Positions 45,093 through 53,371 of a stretch of DNA of 64,000 bases are shown one piece after another (position 1 is the first letter of the stretch; every line of letters starts with the position of its first letter). Below the pieces are notes generated by a model. It was not told the origin of the DNA. It ran no database searches and was given only the letters and a program-made list of their open reading frames with translations. The DNA comes from Chloroflexota bacterium. Its GTDB lineage: Bacteria > Chloroflexota > Anaerolineae > B4-G1. The stretch covers positions 66,447 through 130,446 of the forward strand of contig JAAEPW010000967.1 of NCBI GenBank assembly GCA_024232355.1, written 5' to 3'. The position numbers were made by a program, and so were the translations under genes.

Positions 45093-46393
45093 TGCAATAC
45101 CTCCTCCGGCGCGGCGATGTGTCCGACCACCGCCGATGCCGCCGCGACGGCTGGCCCAGCGAGATAGACCTCGCTCTCAGGATGGCCCATACGCCCGCGA
45201 AAGTTACGGTTGGTGGTGCTCACCGCTCGCTCGCCAGCAGCCAACACGCCCATGTGACCGCCCAGGCAAGGGCCGCAGGTCGGCGTGCTGACCGCGGCGC
45301 CCGCTTCGACGAACGTCTCTACCAGCCCCTCGCGCAGTGCGTCCAAGTAGACCTGCTGTGTGCCGGGGATGACGATACAACGCACATCAGGATGGACCCG
45401 GCGACCGCGCAACAGTTCGGCGGCGACGCGCAGGTCTTCCAGTCGTCCGTTGGTGCAAGAACCGATGACGGCCTGATCGACGCGCACGTCGCTGGCCCCG
45501 CTCACGGGTTTGGCATTCTCCGGCAAATGAGGGAACGCCACCTGCGGCTCGATCTGGCTAGCGTCGATTTCGATGACGTCGGCATAGGTCGCGTCGGCGT
45601 CGGCCTGGTATGTTTGATAGGAATGCGACACGCGACCATCTACATAGGCGCGAGTGGCGTCATCCACATCGAAAAGCCCCGCTTTACCGCCAGCCTCGAT
45701 CGCCATATTCGCCATCGTGAACCGCCCAGCCATAGACAGGTTATCCACCGCCGGTCCAGCGAACTCGATGACCTTGTAGCGCGCGCCGCTAACGCCGATT
45801 TGCCCAATAGTGTAAAGGATCAGGTCCTTGCCGCCGACCCACGGCTGCAACTCGCCGTGATAGACGACGCGAATCGTCTCTGGCACGCGCAGCCACACGC
45901 ACCCCGTAGCCATCGCTACGGCGATATCGGTGCTACCCATACCGGTGGCAAAGGCCCCCAGCGCGCCGTAGGTGCAGGTGTGCGAATCGGCACCCACGAC
46001 GATGTCACCCGGTGCTACAAGGCCCTGCTCCGGCAGTAGTACGTGCTCAATACCCATACAGCCCACATCAAAGTGGTGAGATATCCCCTGCGCTCGCGCA
46101 AACTGGCGCATCGAAAGGCACTGCTCGGCGGACTTGATGTCCTTGTTCGGCGCAAAATGATCGGCCACCAACACGATCCGGTCGGGGTCGAATACCTTGG
46201 GCGGTGCGCCCACATTGCCCAATTTCTCAAACTCACGGATAGAGATGGGCGCGGTAATGTCATTGGCCAACACCACGTCCACCGCCACCTCGACCAGGTC
46301 GCCCGGCCACACCTCGCCGTGATCGGCAGGTGTGTTTCCGTCCTCAATTATCAGATGGGCCGCGATGATTTTTTCTGCTTGTGTATGTCCCAT
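45089..46393 (-). CDS. leuC: 3-isopropylmalate dehydratase large subunit
   Basis: A 434-residue aconitase-family protein with 4Fe-4S ligands in VIGSCTNGRLEDL and TPTCGPCLGGHMG, and GADSHTCTYGALGAFATGMGSTD across residues 120-150. Length near 420-430 and lineup match the archaeal/thermophile-type LeuC rather than the 466-residue enterobacterial form. ATG 46393 was chosen over a 23-codon extension; GGAG lies about ten bases upstream. Confidence 0.95.
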   Translation of the reverse strand: MGHTQAEKIIAAHLIIEDGNTPADHGEVWPGDLVEVAVDVVLANDITAPISIREFEKLGNVGAPPKVFDPDRIVLVADHFAPNKDIKSAEQCLSMRQFARAQGISHHFDVGCMGIEHVLLPEQGLVAPGDIVVGADSHTCTYGALGAFATGMGSTDIAVAMATGCVWLRVPETIRVVYHGELQPWVGGKDLILYTIGQIGVSGARYKVIEFAGPAVDNLSMAGRFTMANMAIEAGGKAGLFDVDDATRAYVDGRVSHSYQTYQADADATYADVIEIDASQIEPQVAFPHLPENAKPVSGASDVRVDQAVIGSCTNGRLEDLRVAAELLRGRRVHPDVRCIVIPGTQQVYLDALREGLVETFVEAGAAVSTPTCGPCLGGHMGVLAAGERAVSTTNRNFRGRMGHPESEVYLAGPAVAAASAVVGHIAAPEEVLQ

Positions 46394-46537
46394 AGATTTA
46401 TCACTCCAGCCGGACACAGTCCGGCAGCTACCAGCGTGAACATCCACAAGGACCATAGACATGTCCTACGCTGGGCCAAAGGAAATTCCTCCAGTATTAA
46501 ATTACACTTCAAGTCAGAGTTAGCTGTTCTTGTTTCG
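46394..46537 (-). other. short intergenic stretch with one hairpin, between the 67-aa gene and leuC
   Basis: GCCGGAC (46409-46415) and GTCCGGC (46419-46425) form a 7-base stem with an ACA loop, 16 bases before the leuC start and close to its ribosome binding site. It resembles hairpins of the 39297-39416 cassette. Confidence 0.55.
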
Positions 46538-46741
46538 TTATTTCTTAGTCTTGGGCAGGGCAGAACCATCCCACTTCATCGCCCATCCCTGAGGCTCTGT
46601 GAATTTTTTGCGCGCCCCAGTGCGACTTTCCTGCACACGCTGCTCCGCCAACTGAGCTTCCATTTCCTCGAATACCCAGTTCATCGCCCATCCACGGGGC
46701 TTGGGAAACTTGTTTCGCTGACTACGGTTCGGTGTATCCAT
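46538..46741 (-). CDS. 67-residue protein with duplicated GWAMxW motif, unknown
   Basis: The small protein reads KFPKPRGWAMNWVFEEM in its first half and KKFTEPQGWAMKWDGSAL in its second, so a KF-x2-P-x-GWAM-x-W unit is present twice around a charged helical spacer (EAQLAEQRVQESRTG). GGGAGG lies six bases before the ATG, which favours a real gene. It sits between leuA and leuC on the same strand. I do not recognise a family; a small binding or regulatory role is possible. Confidence 0.65.
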   Translation of the reverse strand: MDTPNRSQRNKFPKPRGWAMNWVFEEMEAQLAEQRVQESRTGARKKFTEPQGWAMKWDGSALPKTKK

Positions 46742-46781
46742 CACTATCCTCCCTCATCTACTTGTTTACTTGCAAACTTGC

Positions 46782-48365
46782 CTACTGGCTCACATACTCT
46801 GCCGCATCACGACGAGCGGCAATAAGTCGATTAAGTGCAAACATGTACGCCTTGGCGCTGGCTGCGATAATGTCATTATCAGCTCCGTGACCGCTGAATA
46901 CCCGTCGCTTGGCCCCGTTCACCGGCTTGTCGGCCTGGATGCGAACGGTCACTCGCCCCACGGCATCAGTCCCTTCGGTCACGGCCTGGATCGAGAACTC
47001 TATCAGTTCGTTCGGCTCACCGATGACGCGGTTGATGGCACGGTAGATGGCGTCCACCGGGCCAGTACCATGGTCAGCGTCACAAAAGACCTGATCATTC
47101 GGACCTGCGATGCGGACAGTGGCCGTGGGTATACTGTGGTTACCGCAGCTAACCTGGATATGCTCCAGATGAAAGGTTTCCTCGAAAAACATCTGCACCT
47201 CGTCGGCCACGATCGCCTCCAGGTCGCGGGTGTCCACCGTCTTTTTCTTGTCGGCCACGCTCAAGAATCGTTGATAGACCTTTTCAAATTGCTCATCGTC
47301 CAACGTATAACCCAGTTCCCCCAACCGGTGACGCAGCCCAGCCCGGCCTGATCGTGCCGACAGGATGATCTCTGAATCGGGCACACCGACGTCGCGAGGA
47401 TTGATGATCTCGTACGTGGTACGCTCCTTTAGCACACCGTCTTGATGAATGCCGGATGAATGCGCGAAAGCATTGGCTCCCACGATCGCCTTGTTTGGCT
47501 GCACCGGGATACTGGTTAGCTGGCTGACCAACCGACTGATCGGGTAGATGTGTTGGCTGTTGATGTTGGTCCCCAGGCTAAAGAGATCGCGTCGGGTCTT
47601 GATCGCCATCACCACTTCTTCCAGCGAGGTGTTCCCCGCTCGCTCGCCGATACCATTGACGGTAACTTCCACTTGTCGCGCGCCGTTACACACGCCAGCC
47701 AACGTGTTGGCCGTGGCCATCCCCAAGTCATTGTGGCAGTGGACGGAGATCGTGGCACAGTGGATGTTGGACACATTCTCCCTGATGCCTCGAATGAGCG
47801 CGCCAAACTCCTCAGGCGAAGTGTATCCGGTGGTGTCGGGGATATTGACGACGGTAGCCCCCGCAGCGATGACAGCTTCCAACACGCGGTAAAGATATTC
47901 GGGATTCGCGCGACCAGCATCCTCGGCATAGTATTGTACGTCCTCCACAAACTTTTTCGCCAGTTTGACCGCCTCCACGCCCATCTCCATCGCGTCGTCG
48001 TGGGTGGTGCGAAGCTTGTGCAGAACATGCACGTCAGACACACCCAACCCGGTGTGAATTCGCGGGCGTGCGGCATCCTTTAACGCCGCCGCCGCCGACT
48101 CGATGTCCTTTGGGTTGGCGCGAGTCAGGCCGCAGATGGTGCATCCACGAATCTCTTGCGAAATACGTGCCACGGCCTTAAAGTCACCGGGAGACGAGAT
48201 GGGGAATCCAGCTTCGATGACGTCTACCCCCATACTCTCCAAAGCGCGGGCTATCTCGATCTTTTCGTCCACGTTGAGCGCCGCCCCTGGCGATTGCTCT
48301 CCATCTCGAAGCGTTGTATCAAAAATGATAACGTCGTCTTGAATATTAATGTCACTCTCATCCAT
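46782..48365 (-). CDS. leuA: 2-isopropylmalate synthase
   Basis: A 527-residue DRE-TIM enzyme: [34 protein letters not shown] with the metal-binding HxH region, then a C-terminal LeuA dimer domain ([32 protein letters not shown]) that normally binds leucine for feedback inhibition. It condenses 2-oxoisovalerate with acetyl-CoA. Start at ATG 48365 is chosen by family fit and GGGGGA upstream. Confidence 0.95.
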   Translation of the reverse strand: MDESDINIQDDVIIFDTTLRDGEQSPGAALNVDEKIEIARALESMGVDVIEAGFPISSPGDFKAVARISQEIRGCTICGLTRANPKDIESAAAALKDAARPRIHTGLGVSDVHVLHKLRTTHDDAMEMGVEAVKLAKKFVEDVQYYAEDAGRANPEYLYRVLEAVIAAGATVVNIPDTTGYTSPEEFGALIRGIRENVSNIHCATISVHCHNDLGMATANTLAGVCNGARQVEVTVNGIGERAGNTSLEEVVMAIKTRRDLFSLGTNINSQHIYPISRLVSQLTSIPVQPNKAIVGANAFAHSSGIHQDGVLKERTTYEIINPRDVGVPDSEIILSARSGRAGLRHRLGELGYTLDDEQFEKVYQRFLSVADKKKTVDTRDLEAIVADEVQMFFEETFHLEHIQVSCGNHSIPTATVRIAGPNDQVFCDADHGTGPVDAIYRAINRVIGEPNELIEFSIQAVTEGTDAVGRVTVRIQADKPVNGAKRRVFSGHGADNDIIAASAKAYMFALNRLIAARRDAAEYVSQ

Positions 48366-48396
48366 AGTTCCCCCTTTTGTTTGAAATGTAATCTCT

Positions 48397-48469
48397 GCCA
48401 CGAATTTCACGAATTCACACGAATGTGAGCAAAGTGGCGAAATTAGTGAAAATTCGTGTCATTCGTGGC
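48397..48469. repeat. intergenic inverted repeat (CACGAAT-type)
   Basis: GCCACGAATTTCACGAATTC... (arm 48397-48424) is imperfectly complementary to an arm at 48441-48469 ending ATTCGTGTCATTCGTGGC. It fills the ilvC-leuA gap and would fold into a long hairpin, which could end or stabilise the transcript. Related to the repeat at 40163-40238. Confidence 0.7.
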
Positions 48470-48493
48470 GAAAAATCAGTCAGATAGCTATTC

Positions 48494-49549
48494 TTACTTT
48501 TCCCACTTTTCCGGTCGCAATGAACGAACTGCTGCGCCGGCTTGCCACATTTCCGATTCTCGCATTTCACGCAGTTCAGCGTCCAATTTCTCTTTATAGT
48601 CGGATGCGCTGTTGGCCGCGATGACAATGCGTGTTTCCTCGCCAGAAACGACGCTCTCGTAAAGTTCGTCAAAGACCGGCTCGACAGCCCCACGGAACTT
48701 GTGTCGCCAGTCAAGCGCGCCACGCCGTGCTGTCGCGCTGCAATTCTCGTACATCCAATCCATACCGTTCGCACCAACCAACCGGATCAAGCTCTGCGTC
48801 AATTCCTCGACGGTTTCGTTGAATGCCTCGCTGGGGGTGTGACCGTTCTTGCGCAGTACATTGTACTGGGCCTCCATGACACCGGCCAGCGCGCCCATCA
48901 ACACACCTCTTTCCCCTGTGAGATCGCTGTGTACCTCGTTCTTGAACGTGGTGGGAAAGAGGTACCCGGAACCGATAGCGATACCGGTAGCAAGAGCCCG
49001 CTCTCTGGCGCGGCCCGTGTAATCCTGCTCCACGGCGTAGCTCGAGTTGATGCCGCTGCCATCGAGGAAATTGGCCCGCACGCTGGCCCCCGATCCCTTG
49101 GGCGCAACCATGATCACGTCCACAAACTCTGGGGGAACGATGCCCGTTTGATCATTGTACACGACGCCAAAGCCGTGTGAAAAGTAGAGCGCGTCCCCCT
49201 CTTTCAAGCGCGACTCGATCTGGGGCCACAGCGCCACCTGGGCTGCATCAGAGACCAAGTACTGAATGATGGTAGCTTTTTCCACAGCCTCATCAAAGGG
49301 AAAAAGCGTCTTGCCAGGCTCCCAACCATCGTTCACGGCCTTGTCCCAAGAGTGCTCGCGCCTCGGCGATCCGCCCACAATGACGTTGACGCCGTTCTCC
49401 CTCATATTCAGTGCCTGGGCCGGGCCTTGCACGCCATACCCCAAAACCGCGACGACTTCATCCTTTAGAACCTCGCGTGCCTTTTCCAGCGAGAACTCGT
49501 CGCGTGTAACAACCTCTTCGACCGTTCCCCCAAAATCGATTTTTGCCAT
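48494..49549 (-). CDS. ilvC: ketol-acid reductoisomerase
   Basis: The 351-residue enzyme has the nucleotide-binding GYGVQGPAQALNMRENG, HGFGVVY, MVAPKGSGASVR and the metal-binding DLTGERGVLMGALAGVMEAQYNVL region around residues 215-240. It isomerises and reduces acetohydroxy acids. The loop after the first Rossmann beta strand (VIVGGSPRREHSWDKA) differs from the common RKGSxSxxKA form, so cofactor preference (NADPH or NADH) cannot be assumed. The ribosome binding site AAGGAG lies inside the end of ilvN, two bases separating the genes. Confidence 0.93.
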   Translation of the reverse strand: MAKIDFGGTVEEVVTRDEFSLEKAREVLKDEVVAVLGYGVQGPAQALNMRENGVNVIVGGSPRREHSWDKAVNDGWEPGKTLFPFDEAVEKATIIQYLVSDAAQVALWPQIESRLKEGDALYFSHGFGVVYNDQTGIVPPEFVDVIMVAPKGSGASVRANFLDGSGINSSYAVEQDYTGRARERALATGIAIGSGYLFPTTFKNEVHSDLTGERGVLMGALAGVMEAQYNVLRKNGHTPSEAFNETVEELTQSLIRLVGANGMDWMYENCSATARRGALDWRHKFRGAVEPVFDELYESVVSGEETRIVIAANSASDYKEKLDAELREMRESEMWQAGAAVRSLRPEKWEK

Positions 49550-49551
49550 TC

Positions 49552-50073
49552 TCAATTCTCCTTGTACATGTATGGTTTGTGGCCGTTTCCATTGTCGTTA
49601 CCGCCACGCACCATAGCCACTCGTCCGGTGCGCACCATTTCTACAACGCCAAAGGGTCCGAGTATGTCGACCAAGCCTTCGACCTTTTCCTCGGTGCCGG
49701 TGACTTCTATCATCAATGTGTCCAGGCTTACGTCCACCACCCGTGCACGAAAAGTGTCCACGATCTGCAACACCTGCGACCGGTTGTGGCTATCCGCCTG
49801 CACTCGGATGAGGGCCAGATCGCGCACCACTGACGATTGCTCGGTCACGTCGTCAACCTGGATAACGTTGACCAGCTTGTAAAGGTTCTGAGCGACCTTT
49901 TGCACATCGGTGCGGTCGCTGTCCACGACGATGGTCATACGGGAGATGCCGGGGCGCTCCGTATGACCGACGGTAAGACTCTCGATGTTAAAGGCCCGCC
50001 GCCGAAAGAGGCTGGACACTCGGTTGAGCACACCAGGCTTGTCTTCAACTAGGGCAATAAGTGTACGGTTCAT
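49552..50073 (-). CDS. ilvN: acetolactate synthase small (regulatory) subunit
   Basis: A 173-residue protein with an N-terminal ACT domain (LIALVEDKPGVLNRVSSLFRRR, FNIESLTVGHTE) and a C-terminal ALS-SS domain (VVDVSLDTLMIEVTG). It gives the catalytic subunit valine-type feedback control. The second of two close ATGs (50073) is preferred because AAGGAGGG is six bases away; the first directly abuts it. Confidence 0.95.
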   Translation of the reverse strand: MNRTLIALVEDKPGVLNRVSSLFRRRAFNIESLTVGHTERPGISRMTIVVDSDRTDVQKVAQNLYKLVNVIQVDDVTEQSSVVRDLALIRVQADSHNRSQVLQIVDTFRARVVDVSLDTLMIEVTGTEEKVEGLVDILGPFGVVEMVRTGRVAMVRGGNDNGNGHKPYMYKEN

Positions 50074-50093
50074 TTTCATCCCTCCTTAATTTG

Positions 50094-51806
50094 TTACCAA
50101 GCTTTAACAGTTAGCGCGGGGCGGCGAATCATCTCGTGCAGCGCTGCACCGGCTGGAACCATCGGGTAAACGTTGGCATCTTGGCCCTCTTGGACAATCT
50201 GGAACTCGATAAAGGCAGGGCCAGAGTGACTGCGTGCCTCTGCGATAGCTTGACAAGCTTCGTTCTTGTTGGTAGCCTGCCAACTACGAATGCCATATGC
50301 CTCCACCAGTTTGACGAAATCTGGATTTTGCAATTGTGTTGCTTCATACCGTTGATCATAAAACATCTCTTGCCACTGGCGCACCATCCCCAAGCATCCA
50401 TTATTGGAGAGCGCGATTCGCAAAGGCAATTGCTCCTGGACCACCGTGGCCAAGTCGTGAATCGTCATCTGAAAACCGCCATCTCCCACGATGGCCCAGA
50501 CTTCTTTGTCAGGCTGAGCAATCTGCGCACCAATCGCCGCCGGTAACCCAAATCCCATCGTGCCCTGCCCTCCCGACGTGATCAAGGGGTTGGGCTGATC
50601 GTGGTGGTAGTATTGGGCTGCCCACATCTGGTGTTGACCAACATCAGTGACCATAATCGCCTCGCCCCGTGTCGCCTCCCAGATGGCGTTGATAAAGTGG
50701 GGGGCCACAAGGTGACCGTTCTCAGACTGGTAAACGATGTCTCTCAACTGACTTTCTCTACGCCAGCGACCGATCTGCTCCAACCACGATGGGTGAGTGG
50801 TCGGATCTGTCAGGGGCAAGAGTTGTTCCAGCACATGGCGCAGATCCCCCAGGATCGGCACGTCCACCGGCACAACCTTGTTCAATTCAGCGGGGTCCAT
50901 GTCCACGTGGACCTTGTGAGCTTGGGGGGCAAAAGTCTCCAGCGTTCCCGTCACCCGGTCGTCAAAGCGCATACCAAAAGCCAACAAAAGGTCCGCCTCC
51001 TGGATTGCCTGGTTAACGTGCGCCTCGCCGTGCATCCCCATCAACCCCAGAGATAGAGGGTGCGACTCGGGGAATCCTCCCTTGCCCAACAGTGTAATGG
51101 CGACGGGCGTCTCGGTCTCTTCAACAAAAGTTCGCAACACATCCATCGCGCCCGACATCAGGACGCCCTGCCCGGCGAGGATGACGGGCCGCTGGGCGCT
51201 GTTGATCATCTCGGCAGCCTGGCGCACGGCTTTGGGATCGCCATATTTAACAACAGGCCGGTATCCGGGCAGCCGCACTCCTTTCTCAGGCGGCACAAAG
51301 TCGGTCTCTGCTTTTTGAACGTCTTTGGGCAGGTCGATCAGCACTGGCCCAGGCCGTCCACTGCGAGCAATGTAAAAGGCCTCGTGGATGATGTAGGCTA
51401 GATCGTTCACGTCAGTGACCACATAATTGTGCTTGGTAATGGGCAACGTAATCCCCGTAATATCGATCTCTTGGAACGCATCGGACCCGATCAAGGAACT
51501 GGCTACCTGGCCCGTAATACAGACCATCGGCGACGAATCCATCATTGCCGTGGCGATGCCCGTAACCAAGTTGGTCGCTCCCGGCCCCGAGGTAGACATG
51601 GCCACTCCCACTTTCCCAGAAGCTCGCGCGTACCCGTCGGCGGCGTGCGCCGCGCACTGCTCGTGGCGAACGAGGATGTGGCGAACGTCGTACTCTTCGC
51701 GGGGATGGTAGGTGTGCATAATGGCGCCCCCGGGAATCCCAAAGACGACCTCTACACCCTCTCGCTCCAACATCTCCCAAACTATTTGTGCGCCTGTCCT
51801 TTTCAT
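50094..51806 (-). CDS. ilvB: acetolactate synthase large subunit
   Basis: The 570-residue ThDP enzyme has the catalytic Glu in LVRHEQCAAHAADGYARASG, QEIDITGITLPITKHNY, and the ThDP/Mg site VGDGGFQMTIHDLATVVQ...NNGCLGMVRQWQ. It makes acetolactate and acetohydroxybutyrate, the first shared step of valine and isoleucine synthesis. ATG 51806 follows AAAGGAGGG. It is the first structural gene behind the double leader region at 51853-52314. Confidence 0.95.
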   Translation of the reverse strand: MKRTGAQIVWEMLEREGVEVVFGIPGGAIMHTYHPREEYDVRHILVRHEQCAAHAADGYARASGKVGVAMSTSGPGATNLVTGIATAMMDSSPMVCITGQVASSLIGSDAFQEIDITGITLPITKHNYVVTDVNDLAYIIHEAFYIARSGRPGPVLIDLPKDVQKAETDFVPPEKGVRLPGYRPVVKYGDPKAVRQAAEMINSAQRPVILAGQGVLMSGAMDVLRTFVEETETPVAITLLGKGGFPESHPLSLGLMGMHGEAHVNQAIQEADLLLAFGMRFDDRVTGTLETFAPQAHKVHVDMDPAELNKVVPVDVPILGDLRHVLEQLLPLTDPTTHPSWLEQIGRWRRESQLRDIVYQSENGHLVAPHFINAIWEATRGEAIMVTDVGQHQMWAAQYYHHDQPNPLITSGGQGTMGFGLPAAIGAQIAQPDKEVWAIVGDGGFQMTIHDLATVVQEQLPLRIALSNNGCLGMVRQWQEMFYDQRYEATQLQNPDFVKLVEAYGIRSWQATNKNEACQAIAEARSHSGPAFIEFQIVQEGQDANVYPMVPAGAALHEMIRRPALTVKAW

Positions 51807-51852
51807 TTTTTCCCTCCTTTTACAATTGCTGAACGATTTCAAACGGATAAAG

Positions 51853-51880
51853 AAAAAAGCCACCCAGTTGGGTGGCTTTT
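51853..51880 (-). terminator. attenuator 2 terminator upstream of ilvB
   Basis: On the minus strand AAAAGCCACCC and GGGTGGCTTTT pair around AACT and end in six T residues, a strong intrinsic terminator about 47 bases before ilvB. Its first arm can instead pair with GGTTGGGATGG at 51921-51931 inside the leader peptide frame (antiterminator). Confidence 0.85.
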
Positions 51881-51911
51881 GCTTGCCTTTGGTTTCACCT
51901 GTGTGCTCGAC

Positions 51912-52037
51912 TCACCGGTACCATCCCAACCGCCCGTTGCCCCTGCTAAGCAGGAGCACAATAATAACGATAATAATAACCAAGCCTAGTATTTGGCTGG
52001 TTTCGGTGATTTGTTGATAAAGGTGATACGAATCCAC
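51912..52037 (-). CDS. leader peptide 2 of the ilv operon
   Basis: A 41-codon frame from GTG 52037 (AGGA about nine bases upstream) contains twelve consecutive branched-chain codons read as LVIIIVIIVLLL, then SRGNGRLGWYR and a stop. Such runs sense charged tRNA(Ile), tRNA(Val) and tRNA(Leu) by ribosome stalling, as in enterobacterial ilvL. The stop lies about 30 bases before the attenuator 2 terminator, and the antiterminator arm lies in its last codons. Confidence 0.78.
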   Translation of the reverse strand: MDSYHLYQQITETSQILGLVIIIVIIVLLLSRGNGRLGWYR

Positions 52038-52090
52038 TAGATTATTTCCTGTCGATCTGTCTGATGTTGAAAACTCGATACAAAAATTTA

Positions 52091-52112
52091 GAGCCACCCC
52101 GTTGGGTGGCTC
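52091..52112 (-). terminator. attenuator 1 terminator
   Basis: GAGCCACCC and GGGTGGCTC form a 9-base stem around CGTT; on the minus strand it is followed by TAAATTTTTG. Its first arm (CCCAACGG) is perfectly complementary to CCGTTGGG at 52144-52151, which would form the antiterminator. Confidence 0.75.
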
Positions 52113-52152
52113 TGGTTTGCGCTAGATTGGCGGCTACCACTTGCCCAACGGA

Positions 52153-52230
52153 TTAGGATTCCTCCCTAATAACAATAAGGGCCAGAATCAAGTTGGACAA
52201 GATAATTGCGGATTTGTGAAACGTTTTCAT
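52153..52230 (-). CDS. leader peptide 1 of the ilv operon
   Basis: A 25-codon frame from ATG 52230 reads MKTFHKSAIILSNLILAL followed by IVIREES and TAA, with ten Ile/Leu/Val codons in its centre. The stop codon directly precedes the antiterminator arm at 52137-52151. Together with the hairpin at 52091-52112 it forms a complete attenuator, upstream of the second one. Confidence 0.75.
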   Translation of the reverse strand: MKTFHKSAIILSNLILALIVIREES

Positions 52231-52286
52231 TGTTGAAAAACCTTACTTGGGATTGGGAATTTTATCCTTAACCTCAATTAGGCGCG

Positions 52287-52314
52287 ATTATATACCAGTT
52301 CCTAGATTTGTCAA
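52287..52314 (-). promoter_or_regulatory. consensus promoter of the ilvBNC operon
   Basis: Minus-strand TTGACA (52309-52314) and TATAAT (52287-52292) are 16 bases apart, about 57 bases before the first leader peptide. Confidence 0.82.
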
Positions 52315-52338
52315 ACAAGAGAAAAGGCCAGTTGGGTT

Positions 52339-52366
52339 TTGACGCTTGAGACCTTTGTGATATTAA
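52339..52366 (+). promoter_or_regulatory. promoter candidate of the UbiA-family/kinase genes
   Basis: TTGACG (52339-52344) and TATTAA (52361-52366) are 16 bases apart on the plus strand, divergent from the ilv promoter. Confidence 0.5.
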
Positions 52367-52460
52367 ACCAGGTTTCTGCTCATCCTTGCCGAAAATACTC
52401 TATTCTGGTATCATCTTTTTGTTGTCATTACCCAACTGACCATTCACACGGAGACCCAAA

Positions 52461-53333
52461 GTGATTATTGGTTTAATTAAAACTATGCGACCCAAACAGT
52501 GGACAAAGAACATTGTCGTCTTTGCTCCTCTGATCTTTGATGTCAAATTATTTGACTTGCACTATCTGGCCCAAACCATAGCCGGATTTATGCTGCTGTG
52601 CCTGATATCGGGGACAGTCTACACCATCAACGATCTGGTTGACATCGAACAGGACCGTCAGCACCCGAAAAAACGGAATCGCCCCCTCGCCAGCGGGCAA
52701 GTGAGTACCAGTGCAGCCACCGTTGCCGCGATCGCTATGCCCCTCGTCGGGCTGCCGTTAGGCTTTGTGCTCCACCCGCTCTTGGGAACCATTCTCACTC
52801 TTTATCTACTGAGTCAATTGGCATACTCCTTCTGGCTCAAGCACATTGTCATTATTGACGTAATGCTCATCGCATCTGGTTTTGTGTTGCGCGTGGCAGC
52901 CGGTGTACCTCTAGTAGATGCAGAACGCTTTTCTCCCTGGCTCTACATCTGCATGACACTAGTCGCACTGATATTTGGTTTTGGCAAACGCCGCCACGAG
53001 TTGGTGCTGCTGCAGGAGAATGCAAACGCGCACCGCAGAATCCTCCAAGAATACAATCTATCATTGCTCGATCACATCATCAGCATTGTAACCGCATCAA
53101 CTTTGCTGGCATACGCACTCTACACCTTTTCGGCTGAGGGCTTGCCTTCTAACCACACAATGATGTTGACCATCCCCTTTGTTCTATACGCCATCTTTCG
53201 TTACCTCTATTTGATCCACGTCAAAAAAATGGGCGGCGAACCCGAAGAGATCGTACTCTCTGATCGTCCATTACAAGCCACGTTTGCTCTCTGGGCGTTA
53301 AGCGTCATCATCATAATGTACGTTCTGCGATAA
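52461..53333 (+). CDS. UbiA-family prenyltransferase, decaprenyl-phosphate phosphoribosyltransferase-like
   Basis: The 290-residue membrane protein has about nine helices and the two Asp-rich loops of the UbiA family: NDLVDIEQDRQHPKKRNRPLASG (around residue 57) and an altered second site near GKRRHELVLL. The first loop with HPKKRNRPLASG is typical of 5-phosphoribosyl-1-diphosphate:decaprenyl-phosphate transferases, which start decaprenyl-phospho-arabinose synthesis in actinobacteria. Here it could make a lipid-linked pentose for surface glycans (inference). Start is GTG with GGAG eight bases upstream. Confidence 0.82.
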   Translation: MIIGLIKTMRPKQWTKNIVVFAPLIFDVKLFDLHYLAQTIAGFMLLCLISGTVYTINDLVDIEQDRQHPKKRNRPLASGQVSTSAATVAAIAMPLVGLPLGFVLHPLLGTILTLYLLSQLAYSFWLKHIVIIDVMLIASGFVLRVAAGVPLVDAERFSPWLYICMTLVALIFGFGKRRHELVLLQENANAHRRILQEYNLSLLDHIISIVTASTLLAYALYTFSAEGLPSNHTMMLTIPFVLYAIFRYLYLIHVKKMGGEPEEIVLSDRPLQATFALWALSVIIIMYVLR

Positions 53334-53371
53334 AGGCGTTGTTCAGAAGTAACGTTAGGAGGTTGGAACCA

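Noticed and set aside
51807..52286. T-box riboswitch upstream of ilvB
   Set aside because: The conserved T-box sequence (AGGGTGGNACCGCG) is absent; the GGGTGGC words are terminator arms, and leader peptides with branched-chain codon runs explain the region better.
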